DNA of 64,000 nucleotides from Pseudomonas prosekii. Its GTDB lineage: Bacteria; Pseudomonadota; Gammaproteobacteria; Pseudomonadales; Pseudomonadaceae. Both the position numbers and the translations under genes were made by a program. Of the stretch, positions 1-9,636 are shown piece after piece. The notes beneath the pieces are model-generated. The model had not been told where the DNA came from, made no database searches, and saw only the letters and a program-made list of their open reading frames with translations. The stretch is taken from the NCBI RefSeq assembly GCF_900105155.1, contig NZ_LT629762.1, forward strand, positions 682,001 to 746,000, in the 5' to 3' direction. Positions within the stretch are counted from its first letter, which is position 1, and each line of letters starts with the position of its first letter.

Positions 1-299
1 TCCATTTCGGTGAACGGCACGGCAGCGGTGACTTCGGGGTTTTTCATCGCTGCGGCTGCAACCGGCCGCCAGTCGTCGATCGGGTTGACGCCGACGATGG
101 TCGCGTGCGGCACCATGCCGAGGATCCGCGAGCTCATTTCGCGCTGGAAACCGTTCATCACCGAGAGCACCACGATCATCGCCAGCACACCGAGGGCGAG
201 GCCGATCATCGAGGTCATCGAGATGAAGGAAACAAAGCGATTGCGGCGCTTGGCGCGGGTATAGCGCGCGCCGATGAAGATCGATAACGGTCTGAACAT
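1..299 (-). CDS. lolE: Lipoprotein-releasing ABC transporter permease LolE (5' part only)
   Basis: This is the first ~99 codons of an inner-membrane permease; the rest lies beyond the window edge. The start ATG reads from 299 on the minus strand and the N-terminus begins [19 protein letters not shown], followed by a hydrophobic first membrane segment and the start of the periplasmic domain. It is closely similar to the N-terminus of the upstream gene at 1057-2307, as expected for the LolC/LolE paralogue pair. With LolC and LolD it extracts outer-membrane lipoproteins from the inner membrane and hands them to LolA. The name LolE is inferred from gene order lolC-lolD-lolE. A hairpin with a T-rich tail lies between lolD and this gene. 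The truncation is a window effect, not a pseudogene. Confidence 0.88.
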   Translation of the reverse strand, partial: MFRPLSIFIGARYTRAKRRNRFVSFISMTSMIGLALGVLAMIVVLSVMNGFQREMSSRILGMVPHATIVGVNPIDDWRPVAAAAMKNPEVTAAVPFTEM

Positions 300-316
300 T
301 CGCTGGGGCACCGTAT

Positions 317-356
317 AAAAATAAAAGACCCGACGGGCTTTTCAGCCGCGCCGGGT
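317..356 (-). terminator. Terminator-like hairpin between lolD and lolE
   Basis: Read on the minus strand, an imperfect GC-rich hairpin (arms at about 344-356 and 327-339, GAAA-type loop) is followed by a T-rich tail (complement of 317-326). It sits between the lolD stop and the lolE start, so it could attenuate rather than fully end the operon transcript. Confidence 0.5.
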
Positions 357-365
357 TTCGGTCAA

Positions 366-1064
366 TCAGATGGGCGTCAGGCGACCTTCCTGCAAATGCA
401 GGACGCGATCCATCTGGCGAGCCAGGTTCATGTCGTGAGTCACCACCAGGAACGCGGTGCGCATCGAGGTGCTGAGTTCCAGCATCAAATCCTGAATGCC
501 CTGCGCGGTGTGCGAGTCGAGGTTGCCGGTCGGCTCATCGAGCATCACCAGCCCGGGCTTGTTTACCAGGGCGCGGGCGATGGCCACACGCTGACGTTCG
601 CCGCCGGACAATTCGGACGGTTTGTGTTGCAAGCGATGACCCAGCCCTACCCGCTCCAGCAACGCCGTTGCACGTTGACGCGCCTCCGGGATGGCGGTCT
701 TGCCGATCAGCAGCGGCATGCAGACGTTTTCCAGCGCGGTGAATTCCGGCAGCAAGTGGTGAAACTGGTAGACGAACCCGAGGGATCGGTTACGCAGCAG
801 GCCACGGTTTTTCTCGCTCAGCGCCGAAAGCTCTTCGCCGTCCAGCCAAACGCTGCCCTTGGTCGGCGTATCGAGGCCGCCCAACAGGTTGAGCAAAGTA
901 CTTTTGCCCGAGCCCGAGGTGCCGACGATGGCCACGCGTTCGCCCGGGTGCAACTCCAGTTGCAGACCGGCCAACACTTCTACCGACTCCGGGCCTTCCT
1001 CGTAGGATTTGCCTAGGTTGCGGCAGCTCAAGATTGCTTTTTCACTCATGCCCGACTCACTCAT
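366..1064 (-). CDS. lolD: Lipoprotein-releasing system ATP-binding protein LolD
   Basis: ATPase of the LolCDE complex, which powers release of lipoproteins from the inner membrane to LolA. Visible motifs are Walker A (GTSGSGKST, about residues 48-56), the ABC signature [15 protein letters not shown] and Walker B followed by DEPTGNLD. The start is a choice between ATG at 1064 (MSESGMSEK..., 232 aa), preceded by GGAGG at good spacing, and ATG at 1049 (MSEKAIL..., 227 aa), which matches the length I recall for the P. aeruginosa protein. I chose 1064 because of the ribosome binding site. The start overlaps the lolC stop by a few bases, so translation is probably coupled. Confidence 0.95.
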   Translation of the reverse strand: MSESGMSEKAILSCRNLGKSYEEGPESVEVLAGLQLELHPGERVAIVGTSGSGKSTLLNLLGGLDTPTKGSVWLDGEELSALSEKNRGLLRNRSLGFVYQFHHLLPEFTALENVCMPLLIGKTAIPEARQRATALLERVGLGHRLQHKPSELSGGERQRVAIARALVNKPGLVMLDEPTGNLDSHTAQGIQDLMLELSTSMRTAFLVVTHDMNLARQMDRVLHLQEGRLTPI

Positions 1065-2307
1065 AACGTAGCGCCTCCGCAGGCTGGGTGCGCGCGGCAC
1101 GCCAGGCTGGATACAGGGTGGCGAGGAAACTCAGAACCAACGCGGCGGCGCAGACCATCAACACGTCCTGGCTCTGCACTTGCGACGGCAGGTAATCAAT
1201 AAAGTACACGTCGGCATTCAGGAATTTATGCCCGATCAAGCCTTCGAGGGCCGAGATCGCCGCGCTGACGTTGAGCGCCGCGAAGATCCCGACCACCGCG
1301 CCGATCAGCGTTCCGACCACCCCGATCACCGTGCCCTGGACCATGAAAATCGCCATGATCGAACCGGGCGTGGCGCCAAGCGTGCGCAGAATCGCGATGT
1401 CGCTTTTCTTGTCATTCACCACCATTACCAGCGTGGAAATGATGTTGAACGCGGCGACCGCAACGATCAGCAACAGCAGCAGGCCGATCATGGCTTTTTC
1501 CATGCGGATCGCCTGATACAGATTGCCGTGGGTGCGGGTCCAGTCACGCGCGTAGTAATGGTCTTCGCCAAGTTGCTGGGCGATGTTCCACGCAGTGCGC
1601 GGCGCCTGGAACAGGTCGTCGAACTTCAGGCGAATGCCCTGCACCTGATCGGGTTTCCAGCGATGCAGCCGGGCCAGATCCTGCAGATTGGTCACGCCGA
1701 GGTAACCGTCCAGCTCGCCAGCGCCGACATGGAAAATGCCGACCACGGTAAAGCGTTTCATCCGCGGGAACATCCCGGCCGGGGTCACGGTGACTTCCGG
1801 CGCAACGAACGTCAGCTTGTCGCCGATGGCCGCGCCGAGCTTGGCCGCCGCTTTGTCACCGATGACGATGCCGAAGCTGCCAGGCGTTAGGTTGTCGAGC
1901 TTGCCCTGCTTCATGAAGTTATCAATGATCGAAACCTGACGCTCCAGCGTCGGGTCGATGGCATTGAGCAACACCTTGGAGACCTTGCCGTTATTGGTCA
2001 GCAGCCCCTGCATCTGGGTGAATGGCGCAACGGCCGTCACCTGCGGGTTCTGTTTGACCTTGGTGGCCAGGGCCTGCCAGTCGTTGATCGGTTCACCGGA
2101 CTCGATGGTCGCGTGGGGCACCATGCCCAGCACGCGGGTGCGCATCTCATGATCGAAGCCATTCATGACCGACAGCACGACAATCATCACGACCACGCCG
2201 AGGGCGAGCCCGATCATTGAAGTCAGGGAAATGAACGACACAAAATGATTGCGACGCTTTGCACGGGTATAACGCGTGCCAATAAATACGAAGAGAGGTC
2301 TGAACAT
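1057..2307 (-). CDS. lolC: Lipoprotein-releasing ABC transporter permease LolC
   Basis: A 416-aa inner-membrane permease of the LolCDE lipoprotein sorting complex. It shows the family layout: one N-terminal membrane segment (around residues 25-50, [20 protein letters not shown]), a large periplasmic MacB-like domain, then three C-terminal membrane segments (from about residue 275) containing the FtsX-like region with the coupling sequence [15 protein letters not shown]. It is the first gene of the minus-strand lolC-lolD-lolE operon and is paralogous to the gene truncated at the left edge. LolC is assigned because it comes first in the usual Pseudomonas order; the two permeases cannot be told apart with certainty by eye. 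Confidence 0.93.
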   Translation of the reverse strand: MFRPLFVFIGTRYTRAKRRNHFVSFISLTSMIGLALGVVVMIVVLSVMNGFDHEMRTRVLGMVPHATIESGEPINDWQALATKVKQNPQVTAVAPFTQMQGLLTNNGKVSKVLLNAIDPTLERQVSIIDNFMKQGKLDNLTPGSFGIVIGDKAAAKLGAAIGDKLTFVAPEVTVTPAGMFPRMKRFTVVGIFHVGAGELDGYLGVTNLQDLARLHRWKPDQVQGIRLKFDDLFQAPRTAWNIAQQLGEDHYYARDWTRTHGNLYQAIRMEKAMIGLLLLLIVAVAAFNIISTLVMVVNDKKSDIAILRTLGATPGSIMAIFMVQGTVIGVVGTLIGAVVGIFAALNVSAAISALEGLIGHKFLNADVYFIDYLPSQVQSQDVLMVCAAALVLSFLATLYPAWRAARTQPAEALRYE

Positions 2308-2401
2308 GTCGGGGCTTGTTCGGAGGGAAAAGGAACGTCCTTGTGGCGGGGGTCGGTAACCAGCTTTACACTCAGACCACCGCCGCTACCATGGGTTCGC
2401 C

Positions 2402-2983
2402 ATGTCGACATTAGATGAAGAAGATCGCCGCGAATACTACCGTATCGAAGATGCGATCGCACTGGAAATTCGGTCCCTGTCCGCTCCCGAAGCCGCAGGC
2501 CAGGAAGTGTTGCAGGATGCTTCCCCGCTCTTCAACTTGCTCAGTGAATTGCACCTGAGTGAATTCGAGTCGCAGCACCTGTTGCGCCAGATCAGTGAGC
2601 GCGACCGCGCCATTGCGGCATTCTTGAAATCCCAGAACAAACGCATCGACCTGCTCAGCCAAGTAGTCGCATTGACCGTGCTCGGGCAGATCGGCGAACC
2701 GCAACCGGTGATTATCTCCGAGGGCGGCATCGACTTTCAGCACCCGACGCCCATTGCGGTCGGCGCGCATCTGTCAGTGAAAATGGTGCTGATGCCGCAA
2801 GCGCTTGGTTTGCTGCTGCGCGCGCGCGTCACGCATTGCGACAGCAAGGGCGATGGTTACGACGTCGGCACCGAATTCGAGTACCCGACCGATGCCCAAC
2901 GCCAATTGCTCGCGCGCTACATCTTGCAGAAGCAGGCCCAGGAACGACGCCTGGCCCGTGAACAAAACGAATCCGGCATTTAA
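2402..2983 (+). CDS. PilZ domain-containing protein
   Basis: A 193-aa soluble protein. Residues near the N-terminus contain RREYYR, an RxxxR arrangement typical of the arginine switch of PilZ domains, and the middle of the protein has IISEGGIDF, which resembles the second PilZ motif [DN]xSxxG but lacks the acidic or Asn residue two positions before Ser. Between them is a mostly helical insert rich in L, E and Q. PilZ proteins usually bind cyclic di-GMP and control motility or exopolysaccharide; binding here is uncertain because the second motif is degenerate. The gene is divergent from lolC, and glpQ follows 13 bp downstream, so the two may be co-transcribed. The same neighbourhood occurs in P. 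aeruginosa. Confidence 0.8.
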   Translation: MSTLDEEDRREYYRIEDAIALEIRSLSAPEAAGQEVLQDASPLFNLLSELHLSEFESQHLLRQISERDRAIAAFLKSQNKRIDLLSQVVALTVLGQIGEPQPVIISEGGIDFQHPTPIAVGAHLSVKMVLMPQALGLLLRARVTHCDSKGDGYDVGTEFEYPTDAQRQLLARYILQKQAQERRLAREQNESGI

Positions 2984-2996
2984 TTAAGGAAGAACC

Positions 2997-3719
2997 GTGA
3001 CCCTCATCTACGGCCATCGCGGCGCCAAAGGCGAAGCACCGGAAAACACCCTGACCAGTTTTCAGGAATGTCTCAAGCACGGCGTGCGCCGTTGCGAACT
3101 GGACCTGCACCTGTCCATGGACGGCGAGTTGATGGTCATTCACGACCCGACACTCAAGCGCACCACTGACCGCCGCGGCAAAGTGGTCGAGCATTCGGCC
3201 AAGGATCTGGTGACCTACGACGCGCGCAAGGGCGGCCCGGGCTGGATCAAGCCGTGCCCGATTCCGACGCTGGAAGAATTGTTCGAGAAATGCGCTTTCG
3301 AGCATTGGCAGCTCGAAGTCAAAAGCGCTTCACGCACGCGCGCCGCGACTACGGTGCTGGCGATCCGCGAAATGGCCGTGCGTCATGGCTTGCTCGACAA
3401 AGTCACCATCACCTCCAGTTCACGCGAAGTGTTGAAAGCGGCGCTGGATCTGGTGCCGGATGTGTCGCGCGGTTTGGTTGCCGAGTACGCCTGGCTCGAC
3501 CCGTTGAAGGTCGCGCAAAGCTACGGCTGTGAATTTCTTGCGCTGAACTGGACGCTGTGTACCCCGGAACGCCTGCAGAAGGCGCAGCGCCAGGGCCTGC
3601 ATGTGTCGGTGTGGACAGTCAACGAGCCCGCGCTGATGCGCAGACTCGCCGACTTCGGCGTTGACAGCCTGATTACAGACTTTCCCGGTTTGGCCACTGC
3701 CACGCTCGAGAATTGCTGA
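2997..3719 (+). CDS. glpQ: Glycerophosphodiester phosphodiesterase
   Basis: A 240-aa cytoplasmic-type GDPD enzyme that hydrolyses glycerophosphodiesters to glycerol-3-phosphate and an alcohol. The family signatures are clear: YGHRGAKGEAPENT at the N-terminus (catalytic His and the first metal ligands), then CELDLHLSMDGELMVIHDPTLKRTT with the ExD metal ligands and the second catalytic His, and near the C-terminus VWTVNEPALMRRLADFGVDSLITDFP. No signal peptide is present, which fits the UgpQ-like cytoplasmic class better than periplasmic GlpQ. The start is GTG at 2997, preceded by AAGGAAG. It lies 13 bp after the PilZ gene. Confidence 0.92.
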   Translation: MTLIYGHRGAKGEAPENTLTSFQECLKHGVRRCELDLHLSMDGELMVIHDPTLKRTTDRRGKVVEHSAKDLVTYDARKGGPGWIKPCPIPTLEELFEKCAFEHWQLEVKSASRTRAATTVLAIREMAVRHGLLDKVTITSSSREVLKAALDLVPDVSRGLVAEYAWLDPLKVAQSYGCEFLALNWTLCTPERLQKAQRQGLHVSVWTVNEPALMRRLADFGVDSLITDFPGLATATLENC

Positions 3720-3761
3720 AATCGGTCTCCCCGGCCGGCTCAGGCCACCGGCCGGAGCCGC

Positions 3762-5156
3762 TCAAAAAAGCCGGTTGAGGCCATCGTACGCCGCTACCCG
3801 ATAGGCTTCGGCCATGGTCGGGTAGTTGAACGTGGTGTTCACAAAATACTTCAGCGTATTCAGTTCGCCCGGCTGGCTCATGATCGCCTGACCGATGTGA
3901 ACAATTTCCGACGCCTGATAACCGAAGCAGTGCACGCCTAACACTTCCAGCGTTTCGCGGTGGAACAGAATCTTCAGCATGCCCTGAGGCTCGCCGGCAA
4001 TCTGCGCGCGCGCCATGCTCTTGAAGAACGCCTTGCCCACTTCGTACGGCACTTTGGCCTGGGTCAGCTCTTGCTCGTTTTTGCCGATCGAGCTGATCTC
4101 CGGAATCGTGTAAATCCCGGTTGGCACGTCATTCACAAAGCGCCAGCTGTTGTTATCGACGATGCTGCCCGCTGCCGAACGACCCTGGTCGTGCGCGGCA
4201 CTCGCCAGGCTTGGCCAGCCGATCACGTCACCGGCGCCGTAAATGTTCGGCACGCAGGTGCGATAGGCTTCATCGACTTCGATCTGCCCACGGCCATTGA
4301 CCTTCACGCCAATGTTTTCCAGACCCAGCGCATCAGTGTTGCCGGTACGGCCGTTGCACCAGAGCAAGGCGTCGGCCTTGATCTTCTTGCCGGACTTGAG
4401 GTGCAGGATCACACCGTTGTCCACGCCTTCGACACGCTCGTAATCTTCGTTGTGGCGAACCGTGATGTTGTTGTTGCTGAAGTGGTAACTCAGCGCCTGG
4501 GAGATTTCCGAGTCGAGGAAGCTCAGCAGCTGCCCACGGTTATCTACCAATTCAATCAACACACCCAGACCACTGAAGATCGAGGCGTACTCGCAACCAA
4601 TTACGCCAGCGCCGTAAACGATGAGTTTGCGCGGGGTGTGGCCGAGACTGAGGATGGTGTCGCTATCGTAGATACGCGGGTGATGAAAATCGATGTCCGC
4701 CGGGCGATACGGGCGCGAGCCGGTGGCGATGATGATGTGCTTGGCGACAAGCTTTTCAACCACACCGTTGGCGCAAACCACTTCGATGGTTTGCTCGTCG
4801 GCAAAACTGCCGCTGCCGAAGAACACGTCGACGCGGTTGCGGGCGTAGTAGCCGGTACGCGATGCGACTTGTTTGGAAATGACTTTTTCAGCGCTTTTCA
4901 GCACATCCGGAAACGAGAACCAGCGCGGCTCACCAATCGCCCGAAACATCGGGTTGGTGTTGAACTGCATGATCTGCCGGACCGAGTGACGCAATGCCTT
5001 GGACGGGATGGTGCCGAGGTGGGTGCAGTTGCCGCCGACCTGGCGACGGCTGTCGACCATCGCCACTTTGCGCCCTGCTTTGGCGGCGTTCATTGCCGCG
5101 CCTTCTCCTGCCGGGCCGGAACCCAGCACCACCACGTCGTAGTTGTAGACAGCCAT
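3762..5156 (-). CDS. sthA: Soluble pyridine nucleotide transhydrogenase SthA
   Basis: A 464-aa cytoplasmic FAD enzyme that transfers reducing equivalents between NADPH and NAD+, helping rebalance the two pools. The N-terminal FAD-binding GxGxxG ([18 protein letters not shown]), the NAD(P)-binding [13 protein letters not shown] near residue 185 and the C-terminal dimerisation domain with [14 protein letters not shown] are all present. Where dihydrolipoamide and glutathione reductases carry the redox pair CxxxxC, this protein reads [14 protein letters not shown]: the second Cys is Thr. Loss of the disulfide is the diagnostic mark of soluble transhydrogenases. It is transcribed alone, with apbE upstream on the same strand about 200 bp away. 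Confidence 0.96.
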   Translation of the reverse strand: MAVYNYDVVVLGSGPAGEGAAMNAAKAGRKVAMVDSRRQVGGNCTHLGTIPSKALRHSVRQIMQFNTNPMFRAIGEPRWFSFPDVLKSAEKVISKQVASRTGYYARNRVDVFFGSGSFADEQTIEVVCANGVVEKLVAKHIIIATGSRPYRPADIDFHHPRIYDSDTILSLGHTPRKLIVYGAGVIGCEYASIFSGLGVLIELVDNRGQLLSFLDSEISQALSYHFSNNNITVRHNEDYERVEGVDNGVILHLKSGKKIKADALLWCNGRTGNTDALGLENIGVKVNGRGQIEVDEAYRTCVPNIYGAGDVIGWPSLASAAHDQGRSAAGSIVDNNSWRFVNDVPTGIYTIPEISSIGKNEQELTQAKVPYEVGKAFFKSMARAQIAGEPQGMLKILFHRETLEVLGVHCFGYQASEIVHIGQAIMSQPGELNTLKYFVNTTFNYPTMAEAYRVAAYDGLNRLF

Positions 5157-5364
5157 GCGTACTCCTCAGAACAGGCCGCGGCGCCATCGGCACCTGCGGC
5201 TAAATCACGCCGATCTGCGGCGTGAAGGAACAATTTTGGGCCAGTGCAGAACCCGGGACACAGTCTATAGAAGCGTCAACGCCGCGCACATTAACCCTTG
5301 GTCGCGTCACAGGCTACTTTTGCCGGCGCTACAACGCCAGTCTTCAATGCGCAAATCGCCGTGA

Positions 5365-6384
5365 TCATTCGCTTTTACCGCCGCTGAGGCGTTCGAATTC
5401 CGGGCTGGTCCTGGTGACAAAACCTGTATCGGCACGAATCACAAAGAATGCACCAATCTGATGTTTTTGCGCGTAGTCCCAACCACGTTCAGGGCCGAGA
5501 ATCAGCAACAGCGTCGATAGGCCGTCGGCCATCAACGTTGAAGGATTAATTACCGTGACCGACGCCAGATTGTGCGTAATCGGTGCGCCGCTGCGGGCGT
5601 CGAATGTGTGGGAATAACGCCGGCCGTTCCGCTCGAAATAATTGCGGTAACCGCCGGAAGTCGAGACGCCGTAACCGTCGACGTTGATGATGCGTTGCGC
5701 CACTTGCTGATCGTCGCGAGGCTCTTCCAGGGCAATCTTCCACGCTGAACCGTCGAGCTTTCTCCCGGCAGCTTTAAGCTCGCCGGTGGCTTCGGCGAGG
5801 TAATTGTGGATACCGAGGCTTTGCAGTTTTGCCGCGATGGTATCGACTGCGTAGCCGGCGGCGATGCTGTTGAAATCGACTTCGACGGCGGCGTCTTTGC
5901 ACAGCTGATCGCCGCTGATGCGCAAGTGCGAGTAGCCGACGCGCTGCATCACCTCAGCGAGCGCTTCAGCGGTCGGGACTTTTTCGTCACGAGCCTGCGG
6001 GCCGAACCCCCAGAGGTTAAGCAGAGGTTCGACGGTCAGGTCGTAGGAGCCTTCGCTTTGGCGCGACAGCTGTTCGGCGACGCGGACCAATTCGAGCACT
6101 GGCGCGGGCATTGTCTGACAGCTGTTGGCGGGCAGAGCGTTGAAGCGTTCGATGTCCGAGTCGCTGCGGTAGGTGGACATTTGCCGGTCAACCTCGGCGA
6201 GAATTTTTTCGACTTCGGTTTGGACGTGTTTCGGCGCCGGCGAGTCGCTTTTTCGTACGTACTTGATCGAATAGGTGCTGCCCATGGTCGGGCCGCTGAG
6301 GCTTTCCATGGAATCGCCATTGCCGCAGCCGGACAGGGCAACGCACAGCACCATGAAAATACCCTTCCGTTTCAACACACTCAC
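5365..6384 (-). CDS. apbE: FAD:protein FMN transferase (ApbE lipoprotein)
   Basis: A 339-aa protein that covalently attaches FMN to Thr or Ser of target flavoproteins, classically NqrB and NqrC of the Na+-NADH:quinone oxidoreductase. The N-terminus is a lipoprotein signal peptide with lipobox LSGC at about residues 17-20, so it is probably anchored at the membrane facing the periplasm. Family motifs are GPTMGSTYSIKY, VDFNSIAAGYAVD and the metal/FAD-binding stretch YSHTFDARSGAPITH. In P. aeruginosa this gene adjoins the nqr operon; no nqr genes lie beside it here, where an MFS transporter takes the upstream place. Short spacing to sthA suggests separate transcription. Confidence 0.93.
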   Translation of the reverse strand: MSVLKRKGIFMVLCVALSGCGNGDSMESLSGPTMGSTYSIKYVRKSDSPAPKHVQTEVEKILAEVDRQMSTYRSDSDIERFNALPANSCQTMPAPVLELVRVAEQLSRQSEGSYDLTVEPLLNLWGFGPQARDEKVPTAEALAEVMQRVGYSHLRISGDQLCKDAAVEVDFNSIAAGYAVDTIAAKLQSLGIHNYLAEATGELKAAGRKLDGSAWKIALEEPRDDQQVAQRIINVDGYGVSTSGGYRNYFERNGRRYSHTFDARSGAPITHNLASVTVINPSTLMADGLSTLLLILGPERGWDYAQKHQIGAFFVIRADTGFVTRTSPEFERLSGGKSE

Positions 6385-6709
6385 TTCCCCTCAATACCCA
6401 GACACAACGCCAAGGCCGGCCATTATGCCCGTCCTGCAGGAGCGAGGCTTGCCCGCGAAGGCGCTCAATCTGACACGCCGCCTTCGCGGGCAAGCCTCGC
6501 TCCTACAGGGGCTAATGCGCTCAGCTGCTGAATCCATGCCGCGTAATGGCTATAACGTTTAAGCAGCAAGCTAACTAGTGGTTGCCTATCTATCTTCATA
6601 CACATATCGTTACAAAACTGTTCGGTAAGCGCCTGCGTGCTTGAACCCGGCAGTCAGGAGGCGTCAAGACCAGGGATTTCAATAAGACAGCCAAAGTGAG
6701 AGCGTTCAA
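6385..6709. other. Gene-free stretch between apbE and the MFS gene
   Basis: These 325 bp hold divergent promoters by position and one REP doublet (6433-6509). I see no credible small coding region and no further structure. Confidence 0.6.
6433..6509. repeat. REP doublet, AGCGAGGCTTGCCCGCG class
   Basis: Two inverted copies of a ~29-bp palindromic element (arms 6433-6461 and 6481-6509) with a 19-bp spacer. The core is GCGAGGCTTGCCCGCGAAGG, and the same core recurs at several other intergenic sites in this window. Confidence 0.9.
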
Positions 6710-8011
6710 ATGTCCAGCGAAACGGGCAAAGGCAAAGCGATCTTTCGCGTTGTCAGCGGTAACTTCCTCGAAATGTTCGACTTTATGGTCTACGGCTTCT
6801 ACGCCACGGCCATTGCCAAGACCTTCTTCCCTGCCGACAGCGCATTTGCATCCTTGATGCTGTCCCTGGCGACCTTCGGTGCCGGGTTCCTGATGCGTCC
6901 GCTGGGCGCGATTTTCCTCGGCGCCTACATCGACCGTCACGGCCGCCGCAAAGGTTTGATCATCACCCTCGCGATGATGGCCGCCGGCACCGTGCTGATT
7001 GCCTGCGTACCCGGTTACGCGACGTTGGGCGTGGCCGCGCCTTTGCTCGTATTGTTCGGGCGTTTGTTGCAAGGCTTCTCGGCGGGCGTCGAACTGGGCG
7101 GTGTCTCGGTGTACCTGGCGGAGATTTCCACGCCGGGGCGCAAAGGTTTCTTCGTCAGTTGGCAGTCCGCCAGCCAACAAGCGGCGGTGGTGTTTGCCGG
7201 TTTGATTGGCGTTGGTTTGAACCACTGGCTCAGCCCCGACCAAATGGGCGAATGGGGCTGGCGCGTGCCGTTCCTGATCGGCTGCATGATCGTGCCGGTG
7301 ATCTTCGTGATTCGCCGCTCGCTGGAGGAAACACCTGAGTTCGAGGCGCGCAAACATCGCCCTACCCTGCAGGAAATCATCCGCTCGATCGGTCAGAACT
7401 TTGGCATCGTCATCGCCGGCATGGCGCTGGTGGTCATGACCACGGTGTCGTTCTACCTGATCACGGCTTACACGCCGACCTTCGGCAAAGCCGAGCTGCA
7501 CCTGTCGGACCTGGATGCGCTGCTGGTGACGGTGTGCATTGGTCTTTCGAACTTCTTCTGGTTGCCGGTGATGGGGGCGGTGTCCGACAAGATCGGGCGT
7601 AAACCCTTACTGCTCGCGGCGACCATTCTGGCGATCCTCACGGCTTATCCGGCGCTGTCGTGGCTGGTGGCGAACCCGAGCTTCAGCCATTTGCTGATCG
7701 TCGAGTTGTGGTTGTCGTTCCTGTACGGTTCGTACAACGGCGCGATGGTCGTGGCGCTGACCGAGATCATGCCAGTAGAAGTGCGTACCACCGGTTTCTC
7801 TTTGGCCTACAGTCTGGCGACCGCAACGTTCGGCGGTTTCACCCCGGCGGCGTGTACCTACCTGATTCACGTGCTGGACAACAAGGCTGCGCCGGGGATC
7901 TGGCTCAGTGGCGCGGCGGTGTTGGGGTTGATTGCGACGTTGGTGCTATTCAAAGGCAATCGACATGAACTGCGGACTGCGCAAGCGGCGGCGGTTGGTG
8001 GCGCCAGGTAG
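6710..8011 (+). CDS. MFS transporter of the metabolite:H+ symporter family (citrate/tricarballylate type)
   Basis: A 433-aa polytopic inner-membrane protein with about 12 membrane segments. The sequence has the metabolite:H+ symporter hallmarks: [16 protein letters not shown] in the first segment, then the loop motif [13 protein letters not shown], the [20 protein letters not shown] region of helix 4-5 and the mid-protein [12 protein letters not shown] repeat of the MFS loop motif. It most resembles the citrate-proton symporter CitA and the tricarballylate carrier TcuC, so a tricarboxylate substrate is inferred; the substrate cannot be fixed from sequence. It stands alone in a plus-strand unit, with no tricarballylate catabolic genes nearby, and is followed by a REP doublet and a shared terminator. 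Confidence 0.85.
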   Translation: MSSETGKGKAIFRVVSGNFLEMFDFMVYGFYATAIAKTFFPADSAFASLMLSLATFGAGFLMRPLGAIFLGAYIDRHGRRKGLIITLAMMAAGTVLIACVPGYATLGVAAPLLVLFGRLLQGFSAGVELGGVSVYLAEISTPGRKGFFVSWQSASQQAAVVFAGLIGVGLNHWLSPDQMGEWGWRVPFLIGCMIVPVIFVIRRSLEETPEFEARKHRPTLQEIIRSIGQNFGIVIAGMALVVMTTVSFYLITAYTPTFGKAELHLSDLDALLVTVCIGLSNFFWLPVMGAVSDKIGRKPLLLAATILAILTAYPALSWLVANPSFSHLLIVELWLSFLYGSYNGAMVVALTEIMPVEVRTTGFSLAYSLATATFGGFTPAACTYLIHVLDNKAAPGIWLSGAAVLGLIATLVLFKGNRHELRTAQAAAVGGAR

Positions 8012-8017
8012 ATCGTA

Positions 8018-8096
8018 TTCGCGGGCAAGCCTCGCTCAGGTAGCGTGCAATATCAATATTCGCGCATAACCTGTAGGAGCGAGGCTTGCCCGCGAA
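8018..8096. repeat. REP doublet, AGCGAGGCTTGCCCGCG class
   Basis: Inverted arms at 8018-8036 and 8070-8096 around a 33-bp AT-richer spacer. The left arm is slightly degraded at its outer end. Confidence 0.85.
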
Positions 8097-8143
8097 GAGG
8101 CCCGCCGAGGCGACACACCCTAGCCAGACAAACGCCACAAACA

Positions 8144-8171
8144 AAAACGCCCCGACTGATCGGGGCGTTTT
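8144..8171. terminator. Bidirectional intrinsic terminator between MFS and gap genes
   Basis: A perfect 11-bp stem AAAACGCCCCG / CGGGGCGTTTT with a 6-base loop (ACTGAT). A/T runs on both sides let it serve both converging genes. Confidence 0.9.
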
Positions 8172-8187
8172 CATGTGCGGCTAAGGC

Positions 8188-9636
8188 TTAGCGCGGGAAG
8201 GCTGGCGGGTTGACCCCGGCCATGTCTTCCATCACACGAACCACCTGGCAGCTGTAACCGAATTCGTTGTCGTACCAAACGTACAGAACAACGCGGTTGT
8301 CTTGGGTGATGGTCGCTTCAGCGTCCACCACGCCTGCGTGGCGCGAGCCAACGAAGTCGGTGGAAACCACTTCCTGCGAGTTGACGTAGTCGATTTGCTT
8401 GTGCAAATCGGAGTGCAACGCCATGTAACGCAGGTAATCGTTCATCTCTTCGCGGGTCGCGGCTTTCTCAAGGTTCAGGTTGAGAATGGCCATCGACACG
8501 TTAGGCGTTGGAACACGAATCGCGTTACCGGTCAGCTTGCCGGCCAGCTCAGGCAAGGCCTTGGCAGCAGCGGTGGCAGCACCGGTTTCGGTGATGACCA
8601 TGTTCAGCGCGGCGCTACGGCCACGGCGATCGCCCTTGTGGAAGTTGTCGATCAGGTTCTGGTCGTTGGTGTACGAGTGAACCGTTTCAACGTGACCATT
8701 GATGATGCCGAACTTGTCGTTGACTGCTTTGAGCACCGGCACGATGGCGTTGGTGGTGCAGGAAGCGGCAGAAACGATCTTGTCGTCAGCAGTGATTTCG
8801 CCGTGGTTGATGCCGTGAACGATGTTCTTCAGCTTGCCTTTGCCAGGCGCGGTCAACACAACGCGGTCGATCCCCGGGCAAGCCAAGTGTTGGCCCAGGC
8901 CCTCGGCGTCACGCCACACACCGGTGTTGTCCACCAGCAGCGCGTCTTTGATGCCGTACTGGGTGTAATCCACCTCAGTCGGGTTTTTCGCGTAGATCAC
9001 CTGGATCAGGTTGCCGTTGGCGGTAATGGTGTTGTTTTCTTCATCGATGGTGATGGTGCCGTTGAAGGAACCATGAACCGAATCGCGACGCAGCAGGCTG
9101 GCGCGCTTGACCAGGTCATTTTCGGCGCCCTTGCGGACCACGATGGCGCGCAGACGCAGGCCGTCGCCACCACCAGTTTTCTCGATCAGGATGCGCGCCA
9201 GCAGACGGCCGATACGACCGAAGCCGTACAGGACAACGTCGGTGCCTTTGCGCGCCGTAGCGTTTTGCTGGCCAACAACGTCAGCCATTTCTTCACGCAC
9301 GAACTGCTCGGCGCTGCGGCCATTGCCATCGTTACGGAATTTGAACGCCAACTTGCCCAAGTCTACCGAAGCCGCGCCGAGCTTGAGCTCGCTCATGGCT
9401 TTCAGCAGAGGGAATGTTTCGTGGACGGAGAGTTCGCTGTCGTCGGTAGAGCGATGGCGAGCAAAGCGGTGAGCTTTGAGAATCGCGATGACAGACTGGT
9501 TGATCAGGCTGCGGCCATAGATCGAGCTCACCACGTTGTTATTGCGGTAGAGCTGACCGATAAGCGGAATCATCGCTTCTGCGAGTGCTTCACGGTCGAT
9601 CCATTCACCAAGACACTGGTCGGGCTTCTGAGTCAC
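8188..9636 (-). CDS. gap: Glyceraldehyde-3-phosphate dehydrogenase, long form
   Basis: A 482-aa NAD(P)-dependent glyceraldehyde-3-phosphate dehydrogenase. The Rossmann motif YGFGRIGRLLARIL begins only near residue 135, leaving an N-terminal extension of about 130 residues that ordinary ~335-aa GAPDHs lack. The catalytic centre SAASCTTNAIVPVLKA, the substrate-binding region ETGAATAAAKALPEL and the C-terminal VLYVWYDNEFGYSCQVV are intact, so activity is expected. P. aeruginosa has the same long form next to mfd. The extension holds a helical segment with charged residues and no motif I recognise. The gene is divergent from mfd and ends at a shared terminator. Repeated CCACTACAT-type motifs in the promoter region may be regulator sites. 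Confidence 0.93.
   Translation of the reverse strand: MTQKPDQCLGEWIDREALAEAMIPLIGQLYRNNNVVSSIYGRSLINQSVIAILKAHRFARHRSTDDSELSVHETFPLLKAMSELKLGAASVDLGKLAFKFRNDGNGRSAEQFVREEMADVVGQQNATARKGTDVVLYGFGRIGRLLARILIEKTGGGDGLRLRAIVVRKGAENDLVKRASLLRRDSVHGSFNGTITIDEENNTITANGNLIQVIYAKNPTEVDYTQYGIKDALLVDNTGVWRDAEGLGQHLACPGIDRVVLTAPGKGKLKNIVHGINHGEITADDKIVSAASCTTNAIVPVLKAVNDKFGIINGHVETVHSYTNDQNLIDNFHKGDRRGRSAALNMVITETGAATAAAKALPELAGKLTGNAIRVPTPNVSMAILNLNLEKAATREEMNDYLRYMALHSDLHKQIDYVNSQEVVSTDFVGSRHAGVVDAEATITQDNRVVLYVWYDNEFGYSCQVVRVMEDMAGVNPPAFPR

Noticed and set aside
1..299. lolE as a truncated pseudogene
   Set aside because: The truncation coincides with the window edge; the visible part is intact.
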